A stretch of 64,000 nucleotides of DNA from assembly GCF_022511585.1 (NCBI RefSeq), contig NZ_JAKWBN010000005.1, forward strand, positions 62,001-126,000. Direction: 5' to 3'. Positions 33,534 through 43,033 of the stretch are shown piece by piece; position 1 is the first letter of the stretch; the number at the start of each line of letters is the position of its first letter. This stretch comes from Shimazuella soli (lineage in GTDB: Bacteria > Bacillota > Bacilli > Thermoactinomycetales > Thermoactinomycetaceae). Position numbers and translations under genes: made by a program. Below the pieces are notes generated by a model, which searched no databases, had not been told where the DNA came from, and saw nothing but the letters and a program-made list of their open reading frames with translations.

Positions 33534-33944
33534 TTGAAAGAAGTTACAATCTATACGGATGGAGCATGTTCTGGAAATCCAGGTCCAGGTGGATGGGCAG
33601 CCATTTTGATATATCGCGATCAAATGAAAGAAATCTCTGGTGGAGACCTGAAGACAACTAATAATCGAATGGAACTAATGGCTGTTATCCGATCGTTAAA
33701 AATATTAAAGCAAACTTGTAGAGTGAAAGTTTATTCGGACAGCGCCTACATTGTCAACTGCTTTCATGAAAAGTGGTATGTGAAATGGGAAAGGTCAGGT
33801 TTTAAGAAAAACGAAGATTTATGGAGACTGTTACTAACTTTATACCGTAAACACGATGTTGAGTTTGTCAAAGTAAAAGGACATAGTAATGTGGAACTGA
33901 ACAATCGATGTGATGAATTAGCTCGAGCAGCTGTTCCAAAATAG
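33534..33944 (+). CDS. rnhA: Ribonuclease HI
   Basis: A 136-residue enzyme starting at TTG 33534 behind GGGAGGAAATGA. All catalytic acids are present: Asp in IYTDGACSGNPGPGGW (about 8), Glu in NNRMELMAV (about 46), Asp in VYSDSAYIV (about 68) and Asp in NNRCDELARAA (about 129), with HSNVE before the last. It cleaves RNA in RNA-DNA hybrids. The usual basic-protrusion region is intact. It lies 16 nt before queG and probably shares its transcript. Confidence 0.95.
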   Translation: MKEVTIYTDGACSGNPGPGGWAAILIYRDQMKEISGGDLKTTNNRMELMAVIRSLKILKQTCRVKVYSDSAYIVNCFHEKWYVKWERSGFKKNEDLWRLLLTLYRKHDVEFVKVKGHSNVELNNRCDELARAAVPK

Positions 33945-33960
33945 GAAAGGAGGCAGGACG

Positions 33961-35100
33961 ATGGATGGATCGCAATTGAAAGAGAAACTGACGAAGAAAG
34001 CCCAGCAATTAGGAATCGATAAAATTGGTTTTGCGTCTGCTGATCCTTTCTTAGAATTGAAAGAAAGATTGCGTGAACAACAGGAGCGTGGTTTTTCTTC
34101 AGGCTTTGAAGAAAAAGATATTGAACTTCGTACGCATCCAGAAAAGCTAATGCCAATGGTAAAAACCATCATTGCGATCGCCATCGCTTATCCTGCCAAA
34201 CTTTCAAACCCTCCAAAATCAACACATGGAAATTACAGAGGAATCTTTTGTCGAGCTTCTTGGGGTACAGATTACCATCAAGTACTAAAACAAAAGTTGG
34301 ATGACCTTGCTGTTTATCTGCATTCACTTATTCCAAATGCTACTATTCAATCCATGGTTGACACAGGGGCATTAAGTGACCGAGCAGTTGCAGAACGCGC
34401 AGGAATTGGCTGGAGCGGCAAAAATACTTCTATTATCACAGAAGAATTTGGGTCTTGGGTGTACCTTGGAGAGATGTTAGTAGATGTGTATATTCCGCCA
34501 GATGAACCGATTGAAGACGGTTGTGGGGAATGCACGTTATGTATGACAGCTTGTCCAACTGGAGCTTTGGTAGAACCGGGTAGATTGGATGCACAATCCT
34601 GTATTGCATATTTGACACAAACGAAAGCGATGATCCCTGAAAAATATCGCGATAAAATTGGCAATCGCCTCTATGGCTGTGATACATGTCAAACGGTGTG
34701 CCCGAAAAATAGAAAGCGCTATTTTGATCATCAGCAAGCCTTGAAACCAGATGGAGAAAAAGTAAAGCCTTTGTTGAAACCACTGTTGAAACTTAGTAAT
34801 CGACAATTTAAAGAGCAATATGGTAGTATGTCTGGTTCTTGGAGAGGAAAAAATCCAATCCAACGAAATGCGATTATTGCCTTAGCCCATTTTAAAGATA
34901 AATCTGCAATTCCTCAGTTGGCCTCCATGCTTCAACAGGATGCTCGACCTATGATAAGGGGAATGATTGCTTGGGCACTTGGGAAAATCGGCGGTGAGGA
35001 AGCAGAACAAAGTTTACAAAAGGCAATGAAAGCTGAAAAAGATGAAATGGTTATAAAGGAGATACAATTAGCGATCCTTAAACTAAAGAATAGGAAATAA
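33961..35100 (+). CDS. queG: Epoxyqueuosine reductase (QueG)
   Basis: A 379-residue cobalamin- and 4Fe-4S-dependent enzyme for the last step of queuosine synthesis in tRNA. Features are VDTGALSDRAVAERAGIGW (about 125), then ferredoxin-like clusters CGECTLCMTACPTGAL (about 180) and CDTCQTVCPKN (about 240). A C-terminal HEAT-repeat region (about 290-375: MIRGMIAWALGKIGGEEAEQ) recognises tRNA. It starts at ATG 33961 behind GAAAGGAGG. A terminator follows. Confidence 0.94.
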   Translation: MDGSQLKEKLTKKAQQLGIDKIGFASADPFLELKERLREQQERGFSSGFEEKDIELRTHPEKLMPMVKTIIAIAIAYPAKLSNPPKSTHGNYRGIFCRASWGTDYHQVLKQKLDDLAVYLHSLIPNATIQSMVDTGALSDRAVAERAGIGWSGKNTSIITEEFGSWVYLGEMLVDVYIPPDEPIEDGCGECTLCMTACPTGALVEPGRLDAQSCIAYLTQTKAMIPEKYRDKIGNRLYGCDTCQTVCPKNRKRYFDHQQALKPDGEKVKPLLKPLLKLSNRQFKEQYGSMSGSWRGKNPIQRNAIIALAHFKDKSAIPQLASMLQQDARPMIRGMIAWALGKIGGEEAEQSLQKAMKAEKDEMVIKEIQLAILKLKNRK

Positions 35101-35102
35101 AA

Positions 35103-35141
35103 AACAATCTTCAGTTTTATTATAGAAGATTGTTTTTTTGT
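35103..35141 (+). terminator. Terminator after queG
   Basis: A 10-bp stem (35103-35112, 35125-35134) is followed by a T-run. Confidence 0.85.
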
Positions 35142-35254
35142 TTTGAAATAATTTTGATTTGAGGTAATATTAGGATGCATCCATATATTCCCGTAACTAA
35201 AGTTCGGTGAATTTCATTTGTATTTATAAAAAAGATAGGAGAAAAAATATTTGA

Positions 35255-35959
35255 ATGAACATGTGGAAAAAAGGCTTGTTTTTGATTGGTTGCTTGCTTT
35301 TGATTTCTGGTTGTGCTCAAAACAATATAGCAGATAATCGTAAAGTTGCACCAACGAAAGCTTCTGCTCAAGATGATAAGGAAATCAAGCATAAATTAAT
35401 GGATCTGATGGATAATTTGATGGATCATCATGATAGAAATATAGGTGACCAACGGCAGATGGTAAATGACTACAATACTGCAAATCAGCTGGGAAGTGAA
35501 ATCTCTCAATCTTTGAACCAAGGTGGCAAAATGAGCGAAGCCCAATACAACCAGTTAATGTCATCCTTAGATATAGCTAATTCTGATCTAAATATATATA
35601 AGCAAGGGGTTCTATCTCTGCTTAACGAAATTCCCACAGTAGAAAGCAAAGCGAATGAATTGCAAAATGAGGGAACTAAATTGAGAGCAACTCAATATTT
35701 AGCAGCATTAAAGCGGGCAACTCAATTTCAAGTTGATTATATTAATAATTTCAAAAACTTAATTGACTCTTATCGTCAAGCTTATGTCACTATCTCCCAA
35801 GGACAACAACCTAATACTTTTCAATACGATGAATACTCCAAAAAAGAAGGCGAACTTATCGATAACTTCAACAAAGAAATTGATGAATTTAACGCAGCTT
35901 GGAAAACCCTCAACGAAAAAGATTTTAATCGTGAAGTTAAAGAAAATCTTTCTTTCTAA
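35255..35959 (+). CDS. Putative helical lipoprotein, copy 2 (YkyA-like)
   Basis: A 234-residue lipoprotein starting at ATG 35255 behind ATAGGAG, lipobox LLISGC (Cys about 22). It is a paralogue of the 20493-21143 gene. The N-terminal 55 residues differ, the middle is about three-quarters alike, and the last ~40 residues (from EGELIDNFNKEIDEFNAAW on) are almost identical. The near-identity continues about 60 bp past the stop codon through the terminator. The function is not known. Confidence 0.75.
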   Translation: MNMWKKGLFLIGCLLLISGCAQNNIADNRKVAPTKASAQDDKEIKHKLMDLMDNLMDHHDRNIGDQRQMVNDYNTANQLGSEISQSLNQGGKMSEAQYNQLMSSLDIANSDLNIYKQGVLSLLNEIPTVESKANELQNEGTKLRATQYLAALKRATQFQVDYINNFKNLIDSYRQAYVTISQGQQPNTFQYDEYSKKEGELIDNFNKEIDEFNAAWKTLNEKDFNREVKENLSF

Positions 35960-35969
35960 TATTCCACTT

Positions 35970-35997
35970 CCAGCTTTCAAATGAAAGCTGGTTTTTC
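35970..35997 (+). terminator. Terminator of lipoprotein copy 2
   Basis: A 10-bp stem CCAGCTTTCA/TGAAAGCTGG is followed by TTTTTCTT. It is identical in design to the one at 20460. Confidence 0.85.
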
Positions 35998-36018
35998 TTA
36001 TGCTGAATATGAGAAATG

Positions 36019-36059
36019 AAAAGTGAAGGAAGATGCATGTGTTTTCCTTCACTTTTTTT
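36019..36059 (+). terminator. Second terminator
   Basis: A 13-bp stem (36019-36031, 36044-36056) is followed by TTT. It backs up the first terminator. Confidence 0.8.
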
Positions 36060-36143
36060 AAGTGACAGATGTTAAGTGAGTTTAATATTTCAAAGAAAAT
36101 GAAAAGTGATGAAATTAAAGATATTTTGGCATAATAAGCCGCA

Positions 36144-36168
36144 ATTCTATTTATTTAAAAAATAGAAT
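36144..36168 (+). promoter_or_regulatory. Inverted repeat upstream of the P450
   Basis: ATTCTATTT-N7-AAATAGAAT is a perfect 9-bp dyad, 35 bp before the P450 start. It is a candidate repressor site. Confidence 0.45.
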
Positions 36169-36202
36169 CCGGTATCAACGTAACTTCAAAGGAGCAGGCA
36201 GC

Positions 36203-36766
36203 ATGACTTCGACCTCAACAAATTCCCAAAAATCCTTACATCCACAAGGACCAAAGGGACTCGGTCTTCTTTCTTCTCTTCCTCGGTTAGCCAAAGATCC
36301 TTTTGGTTATTGCATGAGTGAGGCGGCAAAAGGTGATGGTTTGGTACGTCTCGGTTCTGGTCCAGCTCGCGCATATTTAGTGAGCCACCCAGATTATGTC
36401 CATCATGTCCTTATTGATAACGCTTCCAATTACATAAAGGGAAGCATAATGGATGGTATCAGATTTGCTTTAGGTAATGGGTTATTTACGGCAGAAGGGG
36501 ATCACTGGAAACGACAGAGGAAATTAATGCAACCGGCTTTTCATCCAAGGCAAATTGAAAAAGTAGCTTCTATCGTAAATGAAGAAGTCAAAGAGGCGAC
36601 AAAAAGATGGGAAAAATGTTCAGAAGAAAACTTGCCATTGGATATGCTGCTAGATGCAACACAAACGAATGTACAAGTGGTATTGAAATCATTGCTCGGC
36701 ACATCCATTAATCCAGAGCAGACCCGTATTCTAGTGGAATTGACAAACGCTGTTTTCAAGGGATGA
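36203..36766 (+). pseudogene. Cytochrome P450, N-terminal part
   Basis: This frame gives 187 residues of a P450 N-terminal half, starting at ATG 36203 behind AAAGGAGCAG. Visible are the PKGLGLLSSLPRLAKDPFGY entry, the HVLIDNASNYIKG segment, and the C-helix W-R pair in GDHWKRQRKLMQPAFHPRQI. It stops at TGA 36764, where the next frame opens. Adding one G to the GGG at 36760-36762 would join the two frames into one 458-residue P450. Either the gene is broken or the two parts are made by coupled ATGA re-initiation. Confidence 0.85.
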
Positions 36767-37578
36767 CAAAGAGAGTTTGGACATTTTTTGTCCCGAGCTG
36801 GCTTCCTACACCTGGGAAATCTGCCTACAGAAAGGCAATCGCTCAACTGGATCAAGAAATTTATTCGATTATCCATCAGCGAAGACAATCAGGTGAGTCA
36901 GGAAAAGATGATTTGCTGAATGTTTTGTTAGAAGCGAAAGATGAAAATGGGCAATCTATGACGGACAAACAAATCAGGGATGAGGTTTTTACTATCTTTT
37001 TAGCTGGGTATGAGTCTACGGCAAGCAGTGCGACATGGGCTGCTTATTTGCTCAGCCAAAATGCAATCATTGCCGACAAGGTCTATGAGGAAGTAGATCG
37101 AGTATTAAAAGGTCGGATGCCCGAATATATGGATTTGAAGGAATTGAAATATGCTCGAATGGTATTGAATGAAACCTTGCGTTTATACCCAGCTTTTCCG
37201 ATGTATTTTCGTACTTCAGTGGAAGAGGATACAGTTGGAAACTATGTTATTCGTGGAAATTCAGCTGTCATTTTAAGTCCTTTTGCAACTCACCATGATT
37301 CTCGGTTTTGGTCTGATCCAGAAAAATTTGACCCAGACAGATTTTTACCTGAGCGTTTTGATCATACTGCACGCAAAGCCTATTATCCATTTGGAAAAGG
37401 TCAGCGGATTTGTATTGGACAAGATATGTCATTGGCAACTGCCCTTATTATGATAGTTGCATTTGTACAAAAGTATGAATTCTCGCTTGTCCCTAACAAA
37501 AATATAAGTCCTCGTTATGCGATGACCTATCAGCCTGCTGAAATGCCTTTTCTCTTGAAAGCCAGAAGCAATAGTTAG
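36763..37578 (+). pseudogene. Cytochrome P450, C-terminal part (heme-binding)
   Basis: This frame gives 271 residues with all heme-side motifs: I-helix LAGYESTASSATW (AGxxT oxygen-activation), K-helix NETLR (ExxR), FDPDRFLPERFD, and the heme ligand loop FGKGQRICIG. The family type resembles soluble bacterial P450s acting on fatty acids or terpenes. No ferredoxin or reductase gene is adjacent. The part lacks the N-terminal substrate region and is unlikely to fold alone. Confidence 0.85.
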
Positions 37579-37676
37579 CGTAATAAAATAAGCAATTATC
37601 CATATTTTCCCTGATGTACTTTTTTGTGACCACATCCCCCTCTTTACATATAGATGAATAGTGGAGGGGAGAAGCT

Positions 37677-38150
37677 ATGTATAATCGTGATCGAGCAGTT
37701 TCTTATGCAAATACTTATTGGAACTCGCACAACCCGACATTTCGTTACTTTTCGATCAATGACTGTACTAATTTTATTTCTCAATGCTTACATGCAGGGG
37801 GATATCCTATGGTTGGTGGCAGGGATCGTGGCAGAGGATGGTGGTATCACAAAGGACACCCCGATAATTGGAGTTACAGCTGGGCAGTTGCTCATAGCTT
37901 ACATGGATTTTTGCGTAGCAGGGCACAAAGGGTTCCCCGCGTAGAAGATTTGCAAATCGGAGATGTTATCTGCTATGACTTTGAAGGAGATGGCAGATGG
38001 AATCATAATACCATTGTGACGTATAAAGATGAAAATGGTCAAGCTTATGTTAATGCGCATACGAACAACAGCCAGCATCGTTACTGGCAATATCAAGATT
38101 CAGCAGCATGGACTCCAAATATTCGCTATGATTTTTTTCATATTCGTTAA
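37677..38150 (+). CDS. Amidase-domain (Amidase_6) protein
   Basis: A 157-residue stand-alone putative amidase domain starting at ATG 37677 behind GGAGGGGAG. It has YNRDRAVSYANTYW at the N-terminus, the likely nucleophile in NDCTNFISQCLHAGG (Cys about 29), and WNHNTIVTYK with the likely His (about 113). NAHTNNSQHRYW and the aromatic tail are typical of the family, which often occurs in spore or wall proteins of Bacillales. No signal peptide is present. A terminator is shared with the convergent HAD gene. Confidence 0.88.
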   Translation: MYNRDRAVSYANTYWNSHNPTFRYFSINDCTNFISQCLHAGGYPMVGGRDRGRGWWYHKGHPDNWSYSWAVAHSLHGFLRSRAQRVPRVEDLQIGDVICYDFEGDGRWNHNTIVTYKDENGQAYVNAHTNNSQHRYWQYQDSAAWTPNIRYDFFHIR

Positions 38151-38180
38151 ACCTACAAAGCAGTGCTTGTAGGTTTTTTG
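38151..38180. terminator. Terminator between amidase and HAD genes
   Basis: ACCTACAA/TTGTAGGT has a GCAGTGC loop and is followed by TTTTT on the plus strand. Confidence 0.8.
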
Positions 38181-38992
38181 TGTCGCCGTAAAAGGTAATG
38201 ATCAATCAGGGTAGCAATCCCGTTTGCATCATTGGAAGGAACTTCATGAGTAGCGTGTTTTTTGGCTAAAGGGTGGGCATTACGAACTGTCGCTGCTAAA
38301 GACGCAATTTGAAACATGGAAATATCGTTGCAATGATCACCAATAACAGCAGTCTGATCCATAGAGAAATTTATTAATTGCAGCACTTTTAGGAGAGCTC
38401 TTCCTTTGGAGGCATGGATCGGCAATATTTCAAAGTATTCATCCTCTGTTTGGGTAAATTCTACATAATTGGAAAGTGGATATGTTTGTGCCCATTCTTT
38501 TAGTCTGTCGATTTCTTCACTTGTCCCGATAAGCTGAATTTTAAAAATAGGTTCAAGCAGCTTTAAACCTGGAGGAAATAAACGAATACGTATGGGGAGC
38601 TGCTCCAATGCTTCTCTGGTAGATATACGCATTCTTCTTACATACATACTTGTAGGGCTGTGGAGGAGGATATCTGCTGTTATAGGTAGCTTTCGAATAT
38701 CCTGTAAGAGGGTTTCCATCAGATTCATGGATAATGTGTATAAGGGAATAATACGATCTTCCAAGGGCAAATAGATAGCTGCCCCATTATAAATAATGAC
38801 AGGTTCTTCTACTTGAAGTTCCTCCAAATATATTTTACATTCTGCTAAACTTCTGCCTGTGGCTATGGAAAATCTTCCTCCATTTCTCCGGAAATCGTTT
38901 ATCCTTTTTTTTACTATATGAGGTATTTGATTGGCGGAATTTAATAATGTTCCATCTAAATCGGCAACTAATAGAGGATATATTGGGTACAT
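38153..38992 (-). CDS. Cof-type HAD phosphatase (HAD-IIB)
   Basis: A 279-residue protein with motif I LLVADLDGTLLNS (Asp nucleophile about 10), motif II IATGRSLAE, Lys in SKGRALLKVLQ (about 200) and motif IV AVIGDHCNDISMFQIA, ending in ANGIATLIDHYLL. This is the Cof/YitU class of sugar- or flavin-phosphate phosphatases; the substrate is unknown. It starts 12 nt after the MFS gene with its ribosome site overlapping that gene's stop, so the pair is an operon. Confidence 0.92.
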   Translation of the reverse strand: MYPIYPLLVADLDGTLLNSANQIPHIVKKRINDFRRNGGRFSIATGRSLAECKIYLEELQVEEPVIIYNGAAIYLPLEDRIIPLYTLSMNLMETLLQDIRKLPITADILLHSPTSMYVRRMRISTREALEQLPIRIRLFPPGLKLLEPIFKIQLIGTSEEIDRLKEWAQTYPLSNYVEFTQTEDEYFEILPIHASKGRALLKVLQLINFSMDQTAVIGDHCNDISMFQIASLAATVRNAHPLAKKHATHEVPSNDANGIATLIDHYLLRRHKKPTSTAL

Positions 38993-39004
38993 AGCGGATC
39001 AACC

Positions 39005-40192
39005 TCACCCTTCGTATGGTAGAATGGAATCTGCATTTTGTGGCAACAATCGTATGACTAAGAAAAGTAACATGCCAATGAGAGAGACAATCCCAAACAA
39101 AAGATAAACATAGTGGATATTGCTATGCTCCAATACAATCCCACCTATTAATGTGAAAAACCAGTTTCCAAGACCAAGACTTACTCCGCTATAAATTCCT
39201 ACAGCAGTTGTTTGAAATGATTTGGAAGTAAGGGATTGTACATATTGGAGAGATACAGGAATGAATATACCCAAAGAGAAACCTTGAGCAATGTTGACAA
39301 GATAAATAAAATTTGTAGAGGAATGATAAAAAAACAATAAATATTGAACTCCTGAAACAAAGGAGGCTACTAATAAAATCGTAGCAATATTGATGTGTTT
39401 CAGTAGTTTTCCAGCGAGATTCATAAAAGGAACTTCACTGCCTACACTGATCAGAAAACTGACACCCAGCCCGGAAATGGTTCCTCCCAAACTGATATAT
39501 AAAAGTCCATAAAAAGAATTATTAGACAGCATGGTTCCATAAACCAGAAAGCATGCGAGAAGAAAGAGTAAAAATCTTTTATGGGTCATCAGTTTTTTTA
39601 TTTGTCTAAGCGACGGTTTACTTTGCTTAATCTGTGATGGTTGATAGGGTAGTTTCCAAGCATAAAAAGCAGATAAGGCTAAAAACAGGGAGAAGGTGTA
39701 AAAAATAATTTTTAGAGAATACAATTGAGCTAATTGTCCCAATGCCCAAATAGATAAGCCATATCCAACAGCACCCCATAAACGGAAGTTACCAAAAGAT
39801 AGATTGAACTTTTCTGTGTAGCTTAAAATGATACTGGTAGACACTGGCTCAATTGCAGCTTGCAAAAAAGCAAGACAGATGGATAACAAAAGAAATAGAG
39901 AGAATGTACTAAGCATTGGGAATAGGAGCCCTAATCCAGCTGATAATAGGATAGTAAAGATCAAAATCAAATGAAAACGTTTGGTTAAGTCTGCTGCATA
40001 TCCCCACAGAGGTTGGAAAAAGAGTACAATAAGTGGATTAATGGATGCAATGATACCAATTTGTGATCCAGTAAATTGTAGACCCTGTAAATATAAACTA
40101 AAAAGTGGTGCAAAAGCCCCTAACGCGATAAAATACATCAAAAAGAAACTAGAGATAATATAGTTGTTTTTTTTGGTTGAGGAATTGATCAA
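39005..40192 (-). CDS. MFS transporter (MFS_1-like)
   Basis: A 395-residue, 12-TM carrier. The loop 2-3 motif is present as PLWGYAADLTKRFHLI (about 60), with SINPLIVLFFQPLWG and a central polar loop around residue 195. The length and pattern fit the nucleoside:H+-symporter-like or sugar MFS group. The substrate cannot be told. It is transcribed with the HAD phosphatase, divergent from trmL. Confidence 0.85.
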   Translation of the reverse strand: MINSSTKKNNYIISSFFLMYFIALGAFAPLFSLYLQGLQFTGSQIGIIASINPLIVLFFQPLWGYAADLTKRFHLILIFTILLSAGLGLLFPMLSTFSLFLLLSICLAFLQAAIEPVSTSIILSYTEKFNLSFGNFRLWGAVGYGLSIWALGQLAQLYSLKIIFYTFSLFLALSAFYAWKLPYQPSQIKQSKPSLRQIKKLMTHKRFLLFLLACFLVYGTMLSNNSFYGLLYISLGGTISGLGVSFLISVGSEVPFMNLAGKLLKHINIATILLVASFVSGVQYLLFFYHSSTNFIYLVNIAQGFSLGIFIPVSLQYVQSLTSKSFQTTAVGIYSGVSLGLGNWFFTLIGGIVLEHSNIHYVYLLFGIVSLIGMLLFLVIRLLPQNADSILPYEG

Positions 40193-40298
40193 GATGTACT
40201 CCTTTTTTCGTTTCTTTCATTATAAAATGATTATTTTTATATTGAAAGTGTAAAATATTACATAAATTTCTAAATGATAAATGACAGGAGAAATAAAT

Positions 40299-40763
40299 AT
40301 GCCTTTTCATATTGTTTTAGTTGAACCTGAGATTCCACCTAATACAGGAAATATTGTTCGCACATGTTCAGTAACAGGTGCAAAACTGCACTTGGTTAAA
40401 CCTCTTGGTTTTTCTGTTGATGATACGCAATTAAAACGTGCTGGTTTAGATTACTGGCATGATTTAGATATTCAAATGTATGATTCTTTTCAAGAACTTC
40501 GCGATAAGTATCCCACCCGTCGCTTCTTTTGTGCCACAACAAAAGCCAAGCAGTCTTATACATCGTTTTCCTATCGAGAAGGTGATTTTTTTGTGTTTGG
40601 AAAAGAAACAAAAGGGTTAGATGCTTCCATCTTAGAAGCGAACAAAGACAGTTTGATCCGTGTTCCTATGATGCCAAAAGTGAGATCCCTTAATTTGGCA
40701 AATTCCGTAGCGATTGTACTTTATGAAGGATTACGACAACTCGATTTTCCTGGTTTGAAGTAA
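40299..40763 (+). CDS. trmL: tRNA (cytidine-34-2'-O)-methyltransferase (TrmL)
   Basis: A 154-residue SPOUT methyltransferase from ATG 40299 behind ACAGGAG; an upstream in-frame ATG at 40281 is rejected. HIVLVEPEIPPNTGNIVRTC at the N-terminus, FVFGKETKGLD (about 103) and the knot motif IPMMPKVRSLNLANSVAIV-like RVPMMPKVRSLNLANSVAIV are diagnostic. It methylates the wobble base of tRNA-Leu; interestingly a tRNA-Leu(CAA), its classical substrate, lies 7 kb upstream. Confidence 0.93.
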   Translation: MPFHIVLVEPEIPPNTGNIVRTCSVTGAKLHLVKPLGFSVDDTQLKRAGLDYWHDLDIQMYDSFQELRDKYPTRRFFCATTKAKQSYTSFSYREGDFFVFGKETKGLDASILEANKDSLIRVPMMPKVRSLNLANSVAIVLYEGLRQLDFPGLK

Positions 40764-40783
40764 GAGAAATGAATATGAAAGAT

Positions 40784-40823
40784 CAGCCTAATATGCGAAA
40801 ACAACAGCAAATTAGGCTGTCTT
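40784..40823 (+). terminator. Probable terminator after trmL
   Basis: A 9-bp stem CAGCCTAAT/ATTAGGCTG (40784-40792, 40811-40819) is followed by TCTTG. The rest of the 344-nt gap up to prkA is A+T-rich with no convincing ORF. Confidence 0.6.
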
Positions 40824-41107
40824 GATGTATAATGAAAAGTAGGGAATAGAATGGAATTTCAAATTCATTCTTATGAATTAATGGATGGTACATTGGATTT
40901 TCTCCCATTTGCCTAGGAAATTTGGATATATTACTAACTCCCATTTTTCTAAAAGTTTAAAACTTATCGTATCCTTTTGCTATAGAAAAGCATATAGTAA
41001 TATACACTTTTTCTCTATTTATAGGTTTTAAAGTAGGGGTATTGGTGGAATACGATAATAAACGGTTAAGCAAGTGAAGCTGGTTCTTACCGGAGAGGAG
41101 GCTTCCA

Positions 41108-43006
41108 TTGGACATCTTAAAACGTATTTCCGACTACCGTGAAAATGAGTTGAATTTCCTGTGGGAAGGTACGTTTGCTGACTATCTGCAAATTGTGAAA
41201 GAACATCCGCAAGTGGCTGAAACTGCACACTCACGTGTCTATAATATGATCAAAAGCCACGGAGTGAAGACACATGCAGATGGTAGAAAAACGTATTTGT
41301 TTTTTAGTGAGGAGCTCTTTGGTCTCAATCATTCAATCGAGCGGTTGGTAGAGGAGTATTTTCACTCAGCAGCACGTAGGTTAGACGTGAGGAAAAGAAT
41401 TCTTCTCTTGATGGGGCCAGTAAGTGGAGGTAAATCAACAATTGTTGCCATGTTGAAGAAGGGATTAGAACAGTATTCTCGTACGGACGAAGGAGCGCTG
41501 TATGCGATCAAAGGTTGTCCGATGCAAGAAGACCCATTAAACCTAATTCCAAGAGAATTAAGAGCCGAAGCTGAAAAAGAGCTAGGGGTTCGCATTGAGG
41601 GTAACTTGTGTCCCTCTTGCCGTTTCCGTCTGAAAGAAGAGTTTGGCGGTCGTATTGAAGATATGATTGTCGAACGTATCTTACTCTCAGAAGATGAGCG
41701 GCAAGGAATTGGTACTTTTAGTCCCTCTGATCCGAAATCCCAAGACATTGCTGATTTGACTGGTAGTATTGATTTTGCGACTATCACTGACTATGGTTCA
41801 GAATCAGACCCGAGAGCTTACCGTTTTGATGGAGAACTAAATAAAGCAAATCGTGGGTTGATGGAGTTCCAAGAAATGTTAAAATGTGACGAGAAGTTTT
41901 TATGGAACTTATTGTCCCTTACACAAGAAGGTAACTTCAAAGCAGGACGATTTGCCCTGATTTCCGCAGATGAGCTAATCGTTGCTCATACTAACGAATC
42001 CGAATACAAATCTTTTATTGCAAACAAAAAGAACGAGGCATTGCAGTCTCGGATGATCGTAATGCCGATACCATACAATCTGCAAGTGACAGCAGAAGAA
42101 CGTATTTATGAAAAGTTAATCAAACAAAGTGACCTGTCCCATATCCACATTGCACCACATTCTTTCAGAGCAGCCGCTATTTTCTCAATCTTGACTCGTC
42201 TAAAAGATTCCAAAAAACAAGGTGTTGACCTACTCAAAAAGCTGAGACTCTATGATGGTGAGTCTGTTGAAGGCATGAAAGATATCGATGTCCGAGAACT
42301 ACAAAATGAGTTCTTAGACGAAGGTATGTCCGGTATTGACCCTCGTTATGTCATCAATCGGATATCCAGTGCCTTGATTCGTACGGATCAAGATTATATC
42401 AACGCATTAGATATCTTACGGTCACTAAAAGATGGACTAGATCAGCATCCTTCGATTACAGCTGAACAGCGTGAGAAATATTTGCATTTTATTTCAGTAG
42501 CTCGAAAAGAGTACGATGAAATTGCAAAAAAAGAGGTTCAAAAAGCATTTGTTTACTCTTATGAAGAATCCGCCAAAACATTGATGGATAATTATTTGGA
42601 CAATGTGGAGGCATATTGCAACTGGGGCAAAATTCGTGATCCACTTACTGGAGAGGAAATGGAACCAGATGAGAAATTGATGCGCTCGATAGAAGAGCAG
42701 ATCGGTATCTCAGAAAATGCTAAAAAAGCATTCCGAGAAGAGATTCTCATTCGTATCTCTGCATTTGCAAGAAAAGGAAAGCGCTTCGATTACAACAGTC
42801 ATGAACGTTTACGCGAAGCAATCCAGAAAAAACTGTTTGCTGATTTAAAAGATGTAGTGAAAATAACTACTTCTACAAAAACTCCTGATGAAATACAGCT
42901 GAAAAAAATGAATGAAGTTATTTCCCGATTGGTAGAAGATTATGGCTATACTCCTTCCAGTGCAAACGGACTACTGCGTTATGTAGGAAGTTTACTCAAT
43001 CGATAA
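41108..43006 (+). CDS. prkA: PrkA-type serine kinase/AAA+ protein
   Basis: A 632-residue protein starting at TTG 41108 behind GGAGAGGAGG. It has an AAA_PrkA domain with Walker A LMGPVSGGKST (about 102-112), and EFQEMLKCDEKFLWNLLSLTQEGNFK followed by DELIVAHTNESEY. The C-terminal PrkA domain ends with VEDYGYTPSSANGLLRYVGS. PrkA is induced in the mother cell during sporulation and works with YhbH and SpoVR. yhbH follows after 27 nt; spoVR is not in the window. Confidence 0.95.
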   Translation: MDILKRISDYRENELNFLWEGTFADYLQIVKEHPQVAETAHSRVYNMIKSHGVKTHADGRKTYLFFSEELFGLNHSIERLVEEYFHSAARRLDVRKRILLLMGPVSGGKSTIVAMLKKGLEQYSRTDEGALYAIKGCPMQEDPLNLIPRELRAEAEKELGVRIEGNLCPSCRFRLKEEFGGRIEDMIVERILLSEDERQGIGTFSPSDPKSQDIADLTGSIDFATITDYGSESDPRAYRFDGELNKANRGLMEFQEMLKCDEKFLWNLLSLTQEGNFKAGRFALISADELIVAHTNESEYKSFIANKKNEALQSRMIVMPIPYNLQVTAEERIYEKLIKQSDLSHIHIAPHSFRAAAIFSILTRLKDSKKQGVDLLKKLRLYDGESVEGMKDIDVRELQNEFLDEGMSGIDPRYVINRISSALIRTDQDYINALDILRSLKDGLDQHPSITAEQREKYLHFISVARKEYDEIAKKEVQKAFVYSYEESAKTLMDNYLDNVEAYCNWGKIRDPLTGEEMEPDEKLMRSIEEQIGISENAKKAFREEILIRISAFARKGKRFDYNSHERLREAIQKKLFADLKDVVKITTSTKTPDEIQLKKMNEVISRLVEDYGYTPSSANGLLRYVGSLLNR

Positions 43007-43033
43007 CCTAACAAGGCGGGAGGTGAACCGAAA

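Noticed and set aside
33309-33623. Minus-strand 104-codon ORF
   Set aside because: It runs antisense through both tRNA genes and rnhA and is explained by them.
36743-36770. Programmed frameshift in the P450
   Set aside because: No heptameric slippery sequence or downstream structure is evident; a one-G deletion explains the break better.
37654-37944. 96-codon ORF overlapping the amidase gene
   Set aside because: It is out of frame with the amidase domain, whose own ATG has a strong ribosome site and full family motifs.
40921-41107. Sigma-E promoter before prkA
   Set aside because: A CATATAGT-like -10 is visible but no -35 lies at the right spacing.
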